Shown here piece by piece: positions 35,640 to 50,586 of a stretch of DNA of 64,000 nucleotides. Numbering within the stretch: the stretch's first letter is position 1; each line of letters starts with the position of its first letter. Source of the DNA: Engraulis encrasicolus. Taxonomy: Eukaryota > Chordata > Actinopteri > Clupeiformes > Engraulidae. A model generated the notes under the pieces. That model saw only the letters and a list, made by a program, of their open reading frames with translations. It was not told the origin of the DNA and did no database searches. The position numbers were made by a program, and so were the translations under genes. The stretch lies in NCBI RefSeq assembly GCF_034702125.1, contig NC_085878.1, positions 19,671,088 to 19,735,087 of the forward strand. The letters run 5' to 3'.

Positions 35640-36307
35640 TAGCCTTGCCTAATTGTATATCTTGCAGGATCGCCCTCCATGCTAACTTCTGGTGGCCGGT
35701 TCAGCCAAGAGAGGTAGTCTTTTGGTCCAGCATCATTGTCTCAATGTCAGACATGCCAGCCCTTATTTTTCAGTTAGTTGAATTGTGCTGGTTCACATAA
35801 AAGTCTTTGCATGGTTGCATGTAATTTCCTCCTACTGTTATACGGTTTTCATGGGCATACTAGATAAATAATAAAGTTAAATGTATTAATACATTTAAAC
35901 GTGAGCAGCTGATTCAACTTCCTCGTCAGCCCAGCTCGTCAGCTGTTGTGGAGCGGCAGTAATTCGGCATGTAAAAGTCCGCACGGCTGCGGTCAGCAAA
36001 AAATAGTCCCAACAATCCCAACTGCCAAGACGTCAATTAGGAGACCTTTTTTGTTATGTGTACTCGGTATAAACAAGCGTGTATCGTGAGTCAATTAGGA
36101 GTAAAAAAAAAATGTTTCTCAAATCATGTGTAGTGGGTGGTGCTACGTGTTTACATTGACTCTCGCTAGCTTAGCTACATTTCGCCTTCCAGAGGGAGTC
36201 TAAAACAAAGACAGCCACTGATGTGAAAAATAGGACCAATTTCCTCCTTACTAAATCTAGGGCAGGGATTTTAACAGTACTGAGCCCCAAAATAGTGGCA
36301 TACCCCT

Positions 36308-36616
36308 TTAAAATCGTTGGCCAGGGTTTATATAGGTGGTAAAGTGTCTTATTTTTCATGTAAGCCGTTGTCTTGTTTTAAGACAAGTTAAAAGAGGGAG
36401 CATGTCGCTAAGCTAGTGAAAGTCAATGGATCCATGTAGCATGTAGCAATGCTACATGGATACATTGACTTTCACTAGCTTAGCGACATACTCCCTCTTT
36501 TAACTTGTCTTAAAGCAAGACAACGCTTAACATGAAAAATAAGACACTTTACCACCTTTATAAACCCCAGCCAACGATTTTAACTGTATTAAGCCCCAAA
36601 ATAGTGGCATACCCCT
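36308..36616. mobile_element. Foldback MITE, right portion (left tip at 29348-29384)
   Basis: The two arms, about 140 bases each, are near-perfect inverses around 36449 (TACATGGATC...GCATGTAGCAATGC...). The right tip reads GGCATACCCCT ending at 36616. The matching left tip, AGGGGTATGCC...CAG, is found at 29348-29380 beside TTAA (29344-29347). The 6.9-kb TTAA element at 29385-36307 therefore split this MITE 33 bases from its left end. The two share terminal sequence, so they belong to the same family group. Confidence 0.85.
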
Positions 36617-37300
36617 TTCAAATGTCTTCTAAAGTATTATTTTATCCACATATTCTCTAACCAATGAAGGAAAGATATTTGAACGCAAGTATTGCTAACT
36701 AAGGACACATGAATGGCATCACACACGAGAAGATACAAATGAATGGTAAATGACAATTTAATGTTCAAATGCAAGTTAATCATTACACTTAACTCAAGGC
36801 TAATGTACGTTATACAGGATGAATGCAGTCAAATCAAAGACATTTTAGCCAAAATAAGCTCAGAATAGTTGGGAAAGCAAGAGAGAGAAAGAGAGTGAGA
36901 GAAAGGGAGAGAGTATTTCTTTATTTATTTATTTCCATTTCATTATGTTAATATCCTGTATTTGAATATAAGAGCATTGCTATTTTTCATTGGGGTGGAC
37001 ACAGCCAGGCTGCTCGCGATGCCTTTGATGCACCAACGCTTGTTGGACATATTTCATTCACGCTGTAATATACTTTTCAGACTATTCAAGTTGTGGATCC
37101 CTCTGGAAATATCACTTCTGATTTGGTTTAGTTCCAACCAAACCAAACCAAACTCACTCCTCTTTGGGTGTTTTCACACCTGCACTCTTTCAGCCATTTA
37201 AGCAAACTCATGCACATAACATGAAACAGTGAATGAATGCAATGTTGGCTTAATGATGGGATGAGGAGATGTGAACATGTAACCAACCTTTCTTTGTTAA

Positions 37301-37676
37301 AGGGACACTGTGCAGGAAATGGTCAAAAAAGGTACTGCAACTATGCTGCTCATTGAAAATGTGTTGTCTAAGGCCACATTTTATCTTTTCATGAAAGTGT
37401 ACTTAGTAATAAATTAATATTTATTATATTATCATTATATTTAGTATGGCCCAAGTACAGTCATTTTTGCAGCTAAAAATGGCTATTTTTGGAAATTCAA
37501 ATTGGCGGACCATGGAGAAGATCCCCCTTTTCATGTATGAAAAATGTATTTTTTCCAGTCATAATGAATACTTAGAATTTGATGGTGGTGATACGTATTC
37601 ATGAAAAAGGTAACATTATTGAATGGGTAGCATGAATTCTGGAAATAAATAACTAAAAATCTCACACAGTGTCCTT
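37301..37676. mobile_element. TTAA-flanked MITE
   Basis: Ends AGGGACACTGTG at 37301 and CACAGTGTCCTT ending at 37676 are inverse with one mismatch and are bordered by TTAA (37297-37300, 37677-37680). The 376-bp AT-rich interior has no coding content. Confidence 0.9.
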
Positions 37677-38079
37677 TTAAGCAATTAAATATCATTAGCA
37701 GAATTAATAATGAAAGTAATAATTAAGCTGAAAATGATAATGTAAGTTTACCTGAACACCCAATCACATGGCTGTGAAGCCTGTCTGGCTGCCCGCCCTG
37801 CCCTAGTTATGACAAGATGAGAAGAGGGGAAGTACCATGCACAGGAAGATGCAGGCAGCCTCCAAGACTCAACAGTCTCCTACCCCATGTACTCTCTGCA
37901 CAACATGCCAACCTATTAGGCCTGCAGTTTTGCCAGGTGTATTCACAACCCACTTGAAGTGTGCCTGAATAATATACTGTAGTTCATGGCAACAGAAAGC
38001 ACATTTCAAATTTTGAATCACAATTGTAGCACATTTGTTTCTCTGAAAGTCTGAATGCTGTCTGGATGTCAGTAAATGT

Positions 38080-41000
38080 TCAGAGGCGTACAGCTGCATA
38101 AACAGCATCTGGTGGTGGCTCCCTCCTGATTCTCCTGCCCCTGCTCTCCTTCTTAGAGAAGCTCAGGGCTGCATAGCTCAGGCCATCACCAGACTCAACC
38201 TATGGGAGGAAGAGGAATGTAAACATTTAAGTTCAAATAAATACTCCAAAAAAGTTCAAATACAATCAACATAAAACGTTACTACATTTCCATATAGGTT
38301 ATGTATTTGATATGTGTATATTATCACTATTAAACCAATAAGTAAATAAATAATTAATTACAATAAATAAATAAAATCATAATAAAACTCGACTGCATTT
38401 TATGTACTTGTTGATATTTGTATAGTATCACTATTAAACCAATAATACTGATGGTTTAATACCAATAATAAAACAACATTTAAAATAATATCTCATAATG
38501 TAATGATTATTGAATCAAATAAGTATGATTATTCACTCAAATAAGTATGCTGACTAAATCCATTAAATATATTCTTACTTGCGTAACGTGTTGTCCATCC
38601 AAGCTGCTGCCTGTACCATTCTGCCCGGACCACTCTGTCCAATAACACACAAATTCAGTAATATTTACGAGCTATTCTTTGACAAATTAATTGCCATGTT
38701 TTTGAATATCACATGCCATCTATCTATCTAGCAGCAAAAACAAATAAGTCTATCTTGTATTTATTTTTCACTTGAAGACTAGATATATTCATCCAGATCC
38801 ACACCACATTTCATTTTTCAGCAATCTTCAAGCCACCAAGCCTTAGTCATATTGTACAATACTAGTAGCTAGTAGTACAATAATACTACAATGCTAGTAC
38901 TAGCTCTGGTGTTATGAAAATGGCTCGCTTACAGTATTTCTCAATTGGTTTTGTACATTTCTCGAATCTCTCTCGCAATTTGCAAAACATAATATTCATT
39001 CTCAAAACAGCTTTAACAAATGGCAAAACATGGTGGATAACCTGCAAAACCGAGTGTCTTGCTCAAAACCCTTATTTGTCTTTCAAAACCAAGTTTTTTT
39101 GTCAATAAACGTATCAGCGCCAGCGGAATGGCTAGTCATTGTGTCATAGTGTATGGACAAGCTAGTCAAATCAATTTCTCATGTTGTTAATTGAATAGTA
39201 CACTCTTGAGGATCTTTTCTGAAGCGAAATGCTGTTTAGATTGGATGGGAAATGTTGTAAATTCAGTTTTATATTACATTGATCAGATAAGATTGAGATA
39301 GTTTTATGCATTCCGTGACTAAGCTTTTTGAGTGATATGACCAAAGCAATTGATAATGTACGAAATCACTGAGAATTGTACACAGCCATGGCATGGTGGA
39401 CGAGAGCATTTGCTATATGCCGAAAACAATGAGAAACTGATTTGACCATGTGCACAGGTAACACCAGGAAGTCACAATTGAACAAAGACTTTTGAGAATC
39501 ATTATTCTGTTGTGAGAAATGTACAAAACCAATTGAGAAAAACTGTAAATGTAGGATTGTTTATTAACCAACAATTAAGGGTTATTTACTTGACAAACAC
39601 ATAATTTGACATGCGTATGGATAGAATAATCAAAGCATTATTTGGACACTTCTCTGCCCTTTGTTAACTCTGTCTAATATTTTAATATAATTACAGTAGG
39701 CCTATAATATTAGGCTATGTAACAATAACCTAGTGCTGCAAGGCAACAAATAAAATATCAAACAAATGAATTTTACTTGAGAGTTGTGCCCCACACCACG
39801 ACAGTCTGTAGCATTTGGTAAGCATCCAGCTGTTAAACAAAACACAAACTCAGAAAATGAAACCAGTCAGCATTAGAATAAAATCACTAATTAAAGCAAA
39901 GTCTTACCTATGCAAGCTCCTGCTCTACCCCTGCAGATCAGCCAAGCCAGACAGCAGGTCAGTACAACACAGCAACAGCCCAAAGCCCCAACCAGACCAA
40001 CCAACACAGTATTCACTGGCTCAGCTGTAAGGGAAAAACACAAGACAGACTATGTCAGAAACAGCCATGTGTGAGAGAGAGAGATATAAGCAATTTAATT
40101 TTATTTCTAACCAAGGTTATCTATTTTAAGGTTGTCTATCTAAATGGATAATGCTGATCCATACAGAACCATAGGAATCTGCCAATTCACCCATTTGAAA
40201 GGGCAGACCTGTAGAGAACTTTTGAATTACAATAGTAGACCTCAAGAGCTGAATCATATGAATTGCAATTAGAGTTAATTTCCTTAACAAAAATATCTGA
40301 AATAAGTAAAAATTAAACGTTTGATCAAAATCAGTCAAAACAACCTACTGACTACCACTGTTGTTCCATTCCCAAAGAGTATGTGTCCACTGGTAGCTAT
40401 GGCACAGTAGTAAGTTCCAGCATCAGTGATGTTGACGTCCTTCTTTGAGAGAGTGTAGACACAGCGGCCCTTACACTGACCACTGCTGCTCTTGTTGATG
40501 TAAATGAGGCCTGGATGGGAAGCTCCTGAAGCAGGTCGGAACCAGAACACACTGAGCTCTTCTGTTCTGCTCTCAGTCAGCACCACACACTCCAGTGTCT
40601 CTGAACCTCCTGGGGAAACCGGGCCTGATACTGGGTCTTGGATCACTTTTGTAATGGAGCGGTTTGTATGATTTCCATCTGAAATTGTTTCACACGTACA
40701 CATATAATATTATATACTATAAGGACATGAGGAACATTGTGAGAATGCTGAACAGTATATGTTTTGAACAAACTTACCTTCTACAATCAAATAAGTTCCA
40801 TTTCCAACTGGAGCATTCTGCAGGGACGTAGCACCACAGTAGTAAGATCCTTCATCAGATGGTATAACGTTGGCTATAGATAGATAGAATGTTTCAGAAT
40901 GTCTGCTGAAATTGAAACGCTTGTCCTGGAATTCTCCATATGGATCGGACCCAGTTGAACTGCTGAATATTCCAGCGAACTGCCCTGTTTTTCCAACAGT

Positions 41001-41301
41001 TTGTTTGATCCAAATAGCAGATTTATCTGCACTTTTAGGGATAAAACAATCCAGAGTCACATTTGTGCCAACTTTGGCCACTTGAATGGTGAGGTGGTGA
41101 GAATCAGAAGCAGTTTGCACTGGACCTAAAAAAATTAGAATAATTGCAATATATAGTATAGGTCGACGATAGAATATAAATTTCACAGTAAGCTGTGCCG
41201 TGGGTATTCTGTATTCACAGTAAGCTGTGCCGTCGGTATTCTGATAGTCTGTACTTACCCATCACAGTCCATATGGCCATAAACATACTGAGGAGAAACA
41301 T
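38080..41301 (-). CDS. nitr: Novel immune-type receptor, gene B
   Basis: Six exons with GT/AG sites and matching phases: leader 41301-41259 (FLLSMFMAIWTVM), V domain 41125-40778, I domain 40678-40349, transmembrane 40024-39908, short exon 38634-38579, tail 38199-38080. The V domain shows TLDCFI, IWIKQ, DEGSYYCGAT and a J-like VGNGTYLIV in which the usual Phe is Val. The I domain shows ECVVL, FWFRP, a GQCKGRC pair, GTYYCAIATSG and FGNGTTVVV. The membrane helix (NTVLVGLVGALGCCCVVLTC) is Cys-rich and uncharged. The tail has LSYAAL, an ITIM, and AVYAAV, an ITIM-like second Tyr. Likely an inhibitory surface receptor. Intron 4 holds a MITE (38929-39548). About 55 bases of intron 1 contain a duplicated CACAGTAAGCTGTGCCG. 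Confidence 0.93.
38929..39548. mobile_element. Short DNA transposon with 35-bp inverted ends, intron 4 of gene B
   Basis: TTACAGTATTTCTCAATTGG at 38929 is matched by its inverse ending CTGTAA at 39548 with one mismatch over about 35 bases. Internal repeats of CAAAAC and GCAAAAC are common. No frame codes for a recognisable protein. Confidence 0.85.
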
Positions 41302-41440
41302 TCTGACCCACCTGTGAGACTGTGAAGCATGAAGTTTGTGGCAGGTGTTTAAATATACGCAGTGTCTAATAAGTTGATAAAAAACACGACCACACACATA
41401 CGCATGCATCCACACGCGCACGCACGCACGCACACGCACA

Positions 41441-42602
<1,162 letters not shown>

Positions 42603-42613
42603 TACATAATGTA

Positions 42614-44075
42614 CAGCGCCGCCAGTTAGTATTGGCACCCCTTAATTTTATTTACAAATTGTGCAATATATCCAGAAATAAATGGAAATATACACAACTT
42701 TTACCATCAGGATCTTTTAATTGAACATTATAAGATATTTGGAATTGCCAAGTATTTATTTCCAAGTGCATTTTGTAATTTCAAGCAAAAACATTTAAAA
42801 GGGCATGTCCAGGAATATTGGCACCCCTCCTTCAAGGGTTAATTGCACACTATTAGACAGCAATGGCAGCCTCTGAAGGTTTTGGTTTTCATCAATGACT
42901 GTGTTCTTTCATTTTTACAACCAATCCACTGTGCATTTGGTTGTGTTCTTTGGGTTTTTTTCTTTCTGGAGTGCACATGATGTTCAACTCAAACCAAGTG
43001 TTCTTGCCATGGTTACACATTTTACTGTAAATGATGATACCTGTCATGTCATGATGCCTGTCATGATACCTGTGATACGGTCAAATCCTCCAATACCTGA
43101 TGCAACAATGGGGTGACATAATATTATGGATCGGACACCATGCTTGCTTTTTGGTAGGGTGTCCTTTTCCTTAAAGACTTTCTTGCAGAGTATGCAAACA
43201 TGCTGTTTGTGTGAGTCACTGAAAAACTGTGCTATTGCTTCATCTGACCTTAAAACATTCTTAAAAGGGCTGTGCTAAGCCTGTATTTTTTCATACAGCC
43301 GTCAGGTATTCCCTGTTATGACTTTTATTAAGCAATGTGGTCTGCCTTGCTCTCCAACCAAAAGGCACTACTTTGTGTAGTGTTTAACACGGGGTGCTTA
43401 TTGAAAAAAACTACCCAGAACAGTTCAAAGTTGACCGTCAGGTCTGTAGATGTTAGTCCCTGTGTTTTTTCATTATTTGCACCGACTTCCAAAGACTTTT
43501 ATCATAATATCTTCCTCTACCCCCCACATCCAAGGATGTTCTTTACAGCTCAATGTTTGGCAGATTTCTGAATAACACAACAAAGTGTTGAAAATGGTTT
43601 ACCAAGGTCTTTTGAGATTACCTTTTATTATTTGGAGGTCTTGTTTTTGTAAATAACAGTATTTGTGGTGTCCTCGGGCAGCTCCTCTGTCTTCAGATTG
43701 GTGAAAGACACACAAGATGTAACAGGTGGCTATTTAAACACAAATATAATAATTCCTTGCCTAATTCATGTTCTATGGGCAAAAGCAATTAGTCAAAGGT
43801 GATTCCCATTTGCGATTTACCATAATTGAGTCAAATTAGGTTTCCAAAATGGTATCCAGTAAAGGGTGCCAATACCAGTGATCCTGGGAACTTTACCATC
43901 TTCAATTATTTCCCTCTCATAGTTTAGTATTTAATGCTGTTGATATTTTTTATATTTAGTTTCAACCACAAGCTATCTATAGAAAAATCATGGTTGACCA
44001 TATTATTTGTTTTCTGGAGATATGTCCCATAATGTACTTAAACTTCAAGGGTGCCGATAGTACCTGGCGGCACTG
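42614..44075. mobile_element. Tc1/mariner-type transposon, decayed
   Basis: The ends CAGCGCCGCCAG (42614) and CTGGCGGCACTG (ending 44075) are inverse with one mismatch and are flanked by TA on both sides. Sub-terminal TATTGGCACCCC and GGGTGCCGATA also pair. The 1.46-kb interior has many stops in all frames; the transposase is not recoverable by eye. The TIR and length fit a Tc1/mariner family (possibly the ISRm11-like group). Confidence 0.8.
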
Positions 44076-44467
44076 TATGCTATGTCATATAGCATACACC
44101 TAATTGTAAAATACAGAAAATATGCAATGTACTGCATGTGATGCATACACAGCTTTACTTTGTGTAAAGTTCAAAAATAGACTACACAGGTTTGACTTAT
44201 CCAGTGGAGAAAGAGGATTTATATTAAAGTAGATCCTGCTAGCACCAAAAACAAAACAAACAAATGCACTTGATGCAAACAGGCCCTGTATGTAAATGAA
44301 TGTTTTGGGTAGCCTCTGGATCAGAGTGGTATCATGAAAGAATTATTAAAGAACTGTCCAACATCAAACATGTAACACAGACCCATGCCATTTTATTCTC
44401 ATAGTCACAAATACAGTATGTACACACACTTCCTCCCCTACAATAAGCCACTTGCCCACTGTTCAAT

Positions 44468-44486
44468 CCCCCCCCCCCCCCCCCCC
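44468..44486. repeat. Poly-C tract, 3' flank of gene C
   Basis: A run of 19 C, followed by CCACACTCACACA. It lies about 90 bases past the gene C stop. TTTATT at 44392-44397 gives an AATAAA on the - strand for gene C. Confidence 0.8.
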
Positions 44487-44574
44487 TCCACACTCACACA
44501 CCCCAGTAACCAACCAAAGGCTGGAAAGACATGCACATTAATTACAGTATGCCACAGTGCACAGTGTTAAGTGT

Positions 44575-47500
44575 TCAGGGGCGTACAGCTGCATAAACAG
44601 CATCTGGTGGTGGCTCCCTCCTGGTTCTCCTACCCCTGCTCTCCTTCTTAGAGAAGCTCAGGGCTGCATAGCTCAGGCCATCACCAGACTCAGCCTGTGG
44701 GAGGAAGAGGGATATGAATTGAACAATCTTGTAATCTTTTACAAACCCTCATGCTAACTTCATCTTAAACATTATCTGTGATAAATTCGGGAACAGGATT
44801 GGTTACAGTACATGAATGAAACCAAGTAGACCAAAAGCAGTCATACAAACCCCAACTCCGGTGAAGTTGGCACGTTTGATAAACTGTGAATAAAATCAAG
44901 ATGCTATCATTTTCAAAACATTCAAACCATTCATTAAATGGAGAATAGTGAAAAGACAACATATTAAGTGTTAAAACCGAGAAAAAATATTGTTTTGAGG
45001 AACATATGTACTCATTTCTAATTTGATAACTGCAACACGTCTCAAATAAGTTGGGACGGGGATCAGTGAGATGTAATAAACATCCAAATAAGATAAAACA
45101 ACAAAGAAGAACATTTCAAAATGAATTGTACTGATGGACAATATGAGTGTCCAGGTATAAGACCATCACAGAGAGGCTGAGTCACTCAGAATTAAAGATG
45201 CAGAGGGAATAATTACCATAGTTATTACATACATTTTTGAATTTCCTTTGATTTACCATGATTGAGTGTATATTAGACATATTTTTGTCATTTAAATCAT
45301 TGCATAGGTTCATGACATCGTGAAATATATATCTGTTGTAGTCTCACTCTAGCACTCCAAGAATTACAGCTATTGAAAATTGTCCATATGAAGAATGCTT
45401 CACGTGTGCAAATGATAGAGGGCTTTAACATTCTCCTATGCATCCGAGCTCACTTGAGATAGACCCAGAAGACATGGGAGACTGTCCTTTGCTTACACAA
45501 GTCAGTAGAAGTTGCAGAAGTCAATTCTTTTTGAAAATAATAGAGTCTTGCACATCCTGTGCTACAGTGAAAATGGACCATCCAACTTGTGTTGGTGCTA
45601 AATTCAAAAGTCAGCCTCCATGATGGCATGGGGGTGCAGTAGTGCATTGGTTAAGTTGTCCTCACTCATCTTTAGAGTTAAATACTGTGCTGAATGATAT
45701 AAATGGGTTTTAAACAGCATGAAAACTCATGCAGCCACTCATGCATTGCATTTTGAAGGGAGATCTTCAATTACTGCCACATAGTAAGGACAAATTGCAT
45801 TATCTACTATGTTTTTATAGTTTAACTCCACCATAAGGACCAGCAGGTTATAAAATGGCAGGCTTTTGGTCAAGACCTGTCAAACTTTAAGCACTACAGA
45901 AAGCAAAACATTGCAAAACATGACAAGGAATACACCCTCCATTTAAGCTGGTGAAATCATGTCCAAGATAGAAATTAACACTGTTTTTTTAAATATAAAA
46001 TCATCTCATAGGTTAATGTATTTAACTGTTAAGTGTTGTCTTTTGTTTTGTTTTTAGTCTTCCTTGGCATTTGCTGCCTTTTATTGTCCCCGTCCCAACT
46101 CTTTTGAGACGTGTTGTTTATACATATTCATGAATATCCCCAAAACAATAATTTTGGTCAGTTTTGATGGCTGATATGTACACTTTCTTTGAGCCGTTCT
46201 CCATCTAATGTAAGAAGCAGATGTTTTGAAAATGGCAGTATTTTGTTATTATTCACAATTTACCTTGTGTCTCAACTTCTATGGAGTTGGGGTTTGTACA
46301 TTACAACACCAGAATAGCCAGGAAAGCCAAGAACATCATCTCTGACCCCACACACCCAGCACACCATCTATTCACACTCCTTCCATCAGGGAAAAGATAC
46401 AGCAGCATCCCATGCAACACCACACGTTTTAGGGCACCTGCACAAGCACCTGCACAAGCCATCCGCTACTTGAACTTGAACATGCACTAGCACTTTACAG
46501 CCACTCCACTGCCTGGCCTTCTACCTCTTCCTACCTTGCACTATGTACTGTATTATGTCTCAATGCACTTTTCAATGTTTATTTGTATGCATAATTCCCT
46601 GTTTATTTATGGCCCCTCTTGTTTTCTTGTCTTTGTCTTAACTATGTGTATTTGTGTTGTTAAATTTGCGAGCAAACCAAAGAACTTCCTAGCAACTGTA
46701 TGTTATACTGTTGATTTGGCTATGATAAACTTGAACTTGAACTTGATAACCTACTATTAATTTATGGTTCTCAGAACTTTCCCAGAGCACAAAGCTTTGG
46801 TTCTGATTTGGTTCCACACAGATGTTGTACAGTAAAACCATTGGTTTGTGTAAACAATACACTGCTTTGGTCCCCCCAAACAATCCAGTCATTCAACATA
46901 TTTCTGACATTTACTGCATACGTAGTTGCAGGCAATTGACTATGATTAACTTGTAACACAATATCTAAAAAAAAAAACACTTCTCACTGTAGCAATGCAC
47001 ATACGGTAGTAGGAATGTGATCAGAACACAAATTAAATGCAACAAATAGCAAAACATGTAGCTATCTAACTGTATATTTTGTTAATCACAATTCAGAAAA
47101 CAAACTTTTGACACTTACTTTGCCGAGTATCAGAGCTGCTGTCTGTAACATGCTTCAGATCTTTTGCTGTCCAACAAGACATGAAGTCAGAACATTAAAA
47201 AAATTAAGAGAAATTATGATGGTTGATACACATGTTAAAGTGTAGTAGAAAGTGCGCACATCCAGCAAAAAAGCATCAGCAGGTGCCAAATCAAAAAACT
47301 GTGACATGTAGGAGCGGGAAAGGATCTGCACACTGCTTGCAAAAGACTTAATTTATTAGGAGCAACGTTTCGATCATAGATCTTCTTCAGGCAGAAGATC
47401 TAGATCTAGATGCCTGAAGATCTATGATCGAAACGTTGCTCCTAATAAATTAAGTCTTTTGCAAGCAGTGTGCAGATCCTTTCCCGCTCCTACATGATAC

Positions 47501-50500
47501 ACATGTTAAGAAATATTTTATAAGCCTACTGATGTTAAGAAATATCAAACTTACCTCTGCAGGCTGCTCTTCCCCTACAGATCATCCAAGCCAGACAGCA
47601 GGCCAGTACAACACAGCTGCAGCCCAAAACCCCAACCAGACCAACCAGCACAGTGTTCACTGGCTCAGCTGTAAAGAAACCAGAGTCAGAACGGTATGTA
47701 GGCCTACTTGGCGGCACTGTACTAGATGCCTTAGGAGTCAGAACATATCATATATTTTAAAATTAAGTTTAAAGTCAGTTGCTGGACCTCAGAAATATGA
47801 GGCTTTGTCTGCAGTGGCCTGCTAGTTGAATTAGGTCTGCCTTACTCACAAAGTTAGTAGCAGCACTGTACTGGAGAATGGTTGTTTGTAGTCCCCAGTA
47901 GCGGCCGGTGGCTGGGAAAACAGGCAGGGCAGAAATTTTGGCGATCAAGTCCATAATAATTAAATCAATACGGTATCATTTACGAGTTGCATTGCGTGTG
48001 TAGGCAAGACAGGAGAGCGTTTACGCAGTGTTTGGTGTATTAGTAAAACTCCACCTCCCGTGATACACCGCACTTATCAGGCATGCGCGTTATCTGTTCA
48101 ACTTCTGTTCTGAAGAAAGCTGTTTTTGACAGTTCTCTCCACGCAGCTAGTTATCTTGCTTATTTAAGCAGAGCGACTGCACACATGTTAAGAAATTACA
48201 AGAAAAATGCTTTGTCCGCTCGCGGAGTTGGAGTTTGTGACAAGCAACACGACAAGAATATGCTCCACGCAACCGGACAGCACGAACAATCAGGAAAACT
48301 AGGGCTAGCACAGCATCGGAGCCTTTGCCAAAGCAGAGCAAAACTCCTCGCGTGCAAACATACTCGTTTGAAATGTAGAAGCATTTTTGCAGACCAACAT
48401 GCGAAACAAACTGTCCTCAAGTAGGCTACTACAGTACAAGCTGCTGCCGAGTGATCTTGCCTTCACCGTTCCTACATTACATTGACAAATGATGCAACCA
48501 AATCAACAAGCCCAGCAAAACTATTCAATTCAGTCAGTCGTCCCCTTGCTGCCGGTTCAAATGTACCACAGAACAAAATGCTATCAATACCGGGAAAGGA
48601 CGTGCCTATTTTCGACACAGGGAAAGTGCATTCAGCCACTGAAGCTCTATCCAACAGACTCGCTCCTGTTCTGCAATGCTAGGCAGGACCGTGTGTGTAT
48701 TTTTTTAAGCTAGTTTTCGGGGACACAGCAGACAATACTGAGCATAAATGAAGCTGTCAACAACATCCCAAGCTCAATAAGCTCAGATATTTCATTAAAT
48801 AACTTCCAGTTTCCCTATTTTACAAAGGCTTGATTCATAATCCCTCACGCTTTGTTTAAACTATGTAGAATAGTAAGACCAACACAGCTTCTCAGAGAAT
48901 GTCGTCAGCTAGTCGGCTAGTCGTGGGGGTAGCAGCAGCAGACTTTACGAAGCTACACATTTGCTTGCTGTCTCAACATTGCAAGCCCACAAATTTCATT
49001 AAACAACAGACAGTTACCCATTATGCAAAGACTTCGGTCATAAAACCTTGAACTTTGCAATATCAAATATACAAACTGTACCTACCCCAAAAGTGAATCC
49101 TTAACCAGCCAACACATATCCTTCGTCAAATCCGACATGGTTATCCGTTTAATCCACCGATTTTGTGAGGGAAATTTGCGGCAATGAAGTTAATAAAATC
49201 CCACAGGTTAGAGATGAGCAGAGTAATATGTTTGTTGTATCTTTTTCAAAGCAGGCAGGGCCACTGACCTGTCATTGGTCAGGGCAGATCATACATCTGC
49301 CCTGATAGCACCCATAAAGTCGCGCTTATGTTATTATATTATGCTAAGTAGGCTACAGTGCTAATTTTGTAGAATGGGATCGGGGCGAGGGGGCCGGGCT
49401 TAGCTGAGGCGACGAGAAATCTGCCCAGGCCAGTGGCCATAGACAGTAACGTTAAACAGCCACACTGGATGTAAACTAGACTTCTCAACAAAAATAAAAC
49501 CCGATTCCACTCGCAAAGCTCGTCACAAACCACAACATTGATGTAATACGATTCCCAGTGTGATTGAGGTTGCAATACATATTTTATCTACAATTTCTAA
49601 ATGGATCTACTTTTCTCAGAGGAAGAATCTTTGGAGGGGCACTGCCCATCTGCCCTTAATGAACCGGCTGCGCCTGGTAGTCCCTAGTCTAAATTTATAC
49701 TGCATAATAAACTTTTGAGTAGACTCTAATTTTCAGGACAATACTGGATATTTAGGAGTTCTGAATATCACCAAAATAAAGGGTGATCTCCATATTAATC
49801 CTTTTCAATTTCGAGATGTTTCAGGCCAACACGGACCCTTCTCAGACAGTTTAACATAGGAGTGTACTCATATTTGCACCAGCATAATTACACAAAAATG
49901 GACAAATGTGCAATTTAAGTTATACTATTGACTTTACTTTTCTGCCGTAAGCTCAAAAGATTGTATTACACTTTATTTTGAAAATAACTTGTGCGTTTAT
50001 TAAAATATTGTTCAAAATATTACTTTGTGCTCATTATTGCTGTGCACTGTATGTTCCTTATTCTGCAACAATTTCTTAGAAATAAGGACATAACTTTTCA
50101 TAGGGTAAGTGGCCTACCCATTGTGAGTGATGTGCCATTTCCAAAGAGTATGTGTCCACTGGTAGCTATGGCGCAGTAGTAAGTTCCAGCATCAGTGATG
50201 TCGACGTCCTTCTTTGAGAGAGTGTAGACACAGCGGCCCTCACACTGACCACTGCTGCTCTTGTTGATGTAAATGAGGCCTGGATGGGAAGCTCCTGAAG
50301 CAGGTCGGAACCAGAACACACTGAGCTCTTCTGTTCTGCTCTCAGTCAGCACCACACACTCCAGTGTCTCTGAGCCTCCTGGGGAAACCGGGCCTGATAC
50401 TGGGTCTTGGATCACTTTTGTAATGGGGCGGGTTGTATGATTTTCATCTGAAATGATTTTGCATACATATGTAATAAAGCAATCTGAAATCACCACACAC

Positions 50501-50513
50501 ACACACACGTGCG

Positions 50514-50586
<73 letters not shown>

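Larger units (their letters stand above)
29385..36307. mobile_element. TTAA-target DNA element with about 700-bp terminal inverted repeats
   Basis: The ends AGGGGTATGCC (29385) and GGCATACCCCT (ending 36307) are flanked by TTAA on both sides (29381-29384 and 36308-36311). The inverse similarity is long: 29385-about 30030 matches the reverse complement of about 35640-36307, including TTGAATCAGCTG, ATTGGGACTATTT-type and AACCGTATAACAGTAGGAGG landmarks. TTAA duplication with A/G-rich ends points to the Kolobok or piggyBac superfamilies. No transposase is visible. The interior holds an hAT (30388-31784) and a LINE (32010-35463), so the element's own DNA is only about 2 kb. It landed inside an older foldback MITE. 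Confidence 0.8.

Noticed and set aside
39780..39832. Extra exon in intron 4 of gene B (acceptor at TTTAACAG, donor GTAAAA)
   Set aside because: Including it would end in phase 0 and break the frame into the next exon; skipping it gives a clean open reading.
47535..47717. A separate small membrane protein gene
   Set aside because: It is the transmembrane exon of NITR gene C read beyond its splice sites; 63274-63492 is the same situation for gene E.
48083..48713. A transposase gene in the hAT of gene C
   Set aside because: The frames are short, overlap on both strands and contain no hAT dimerisation or DDE-type motif.
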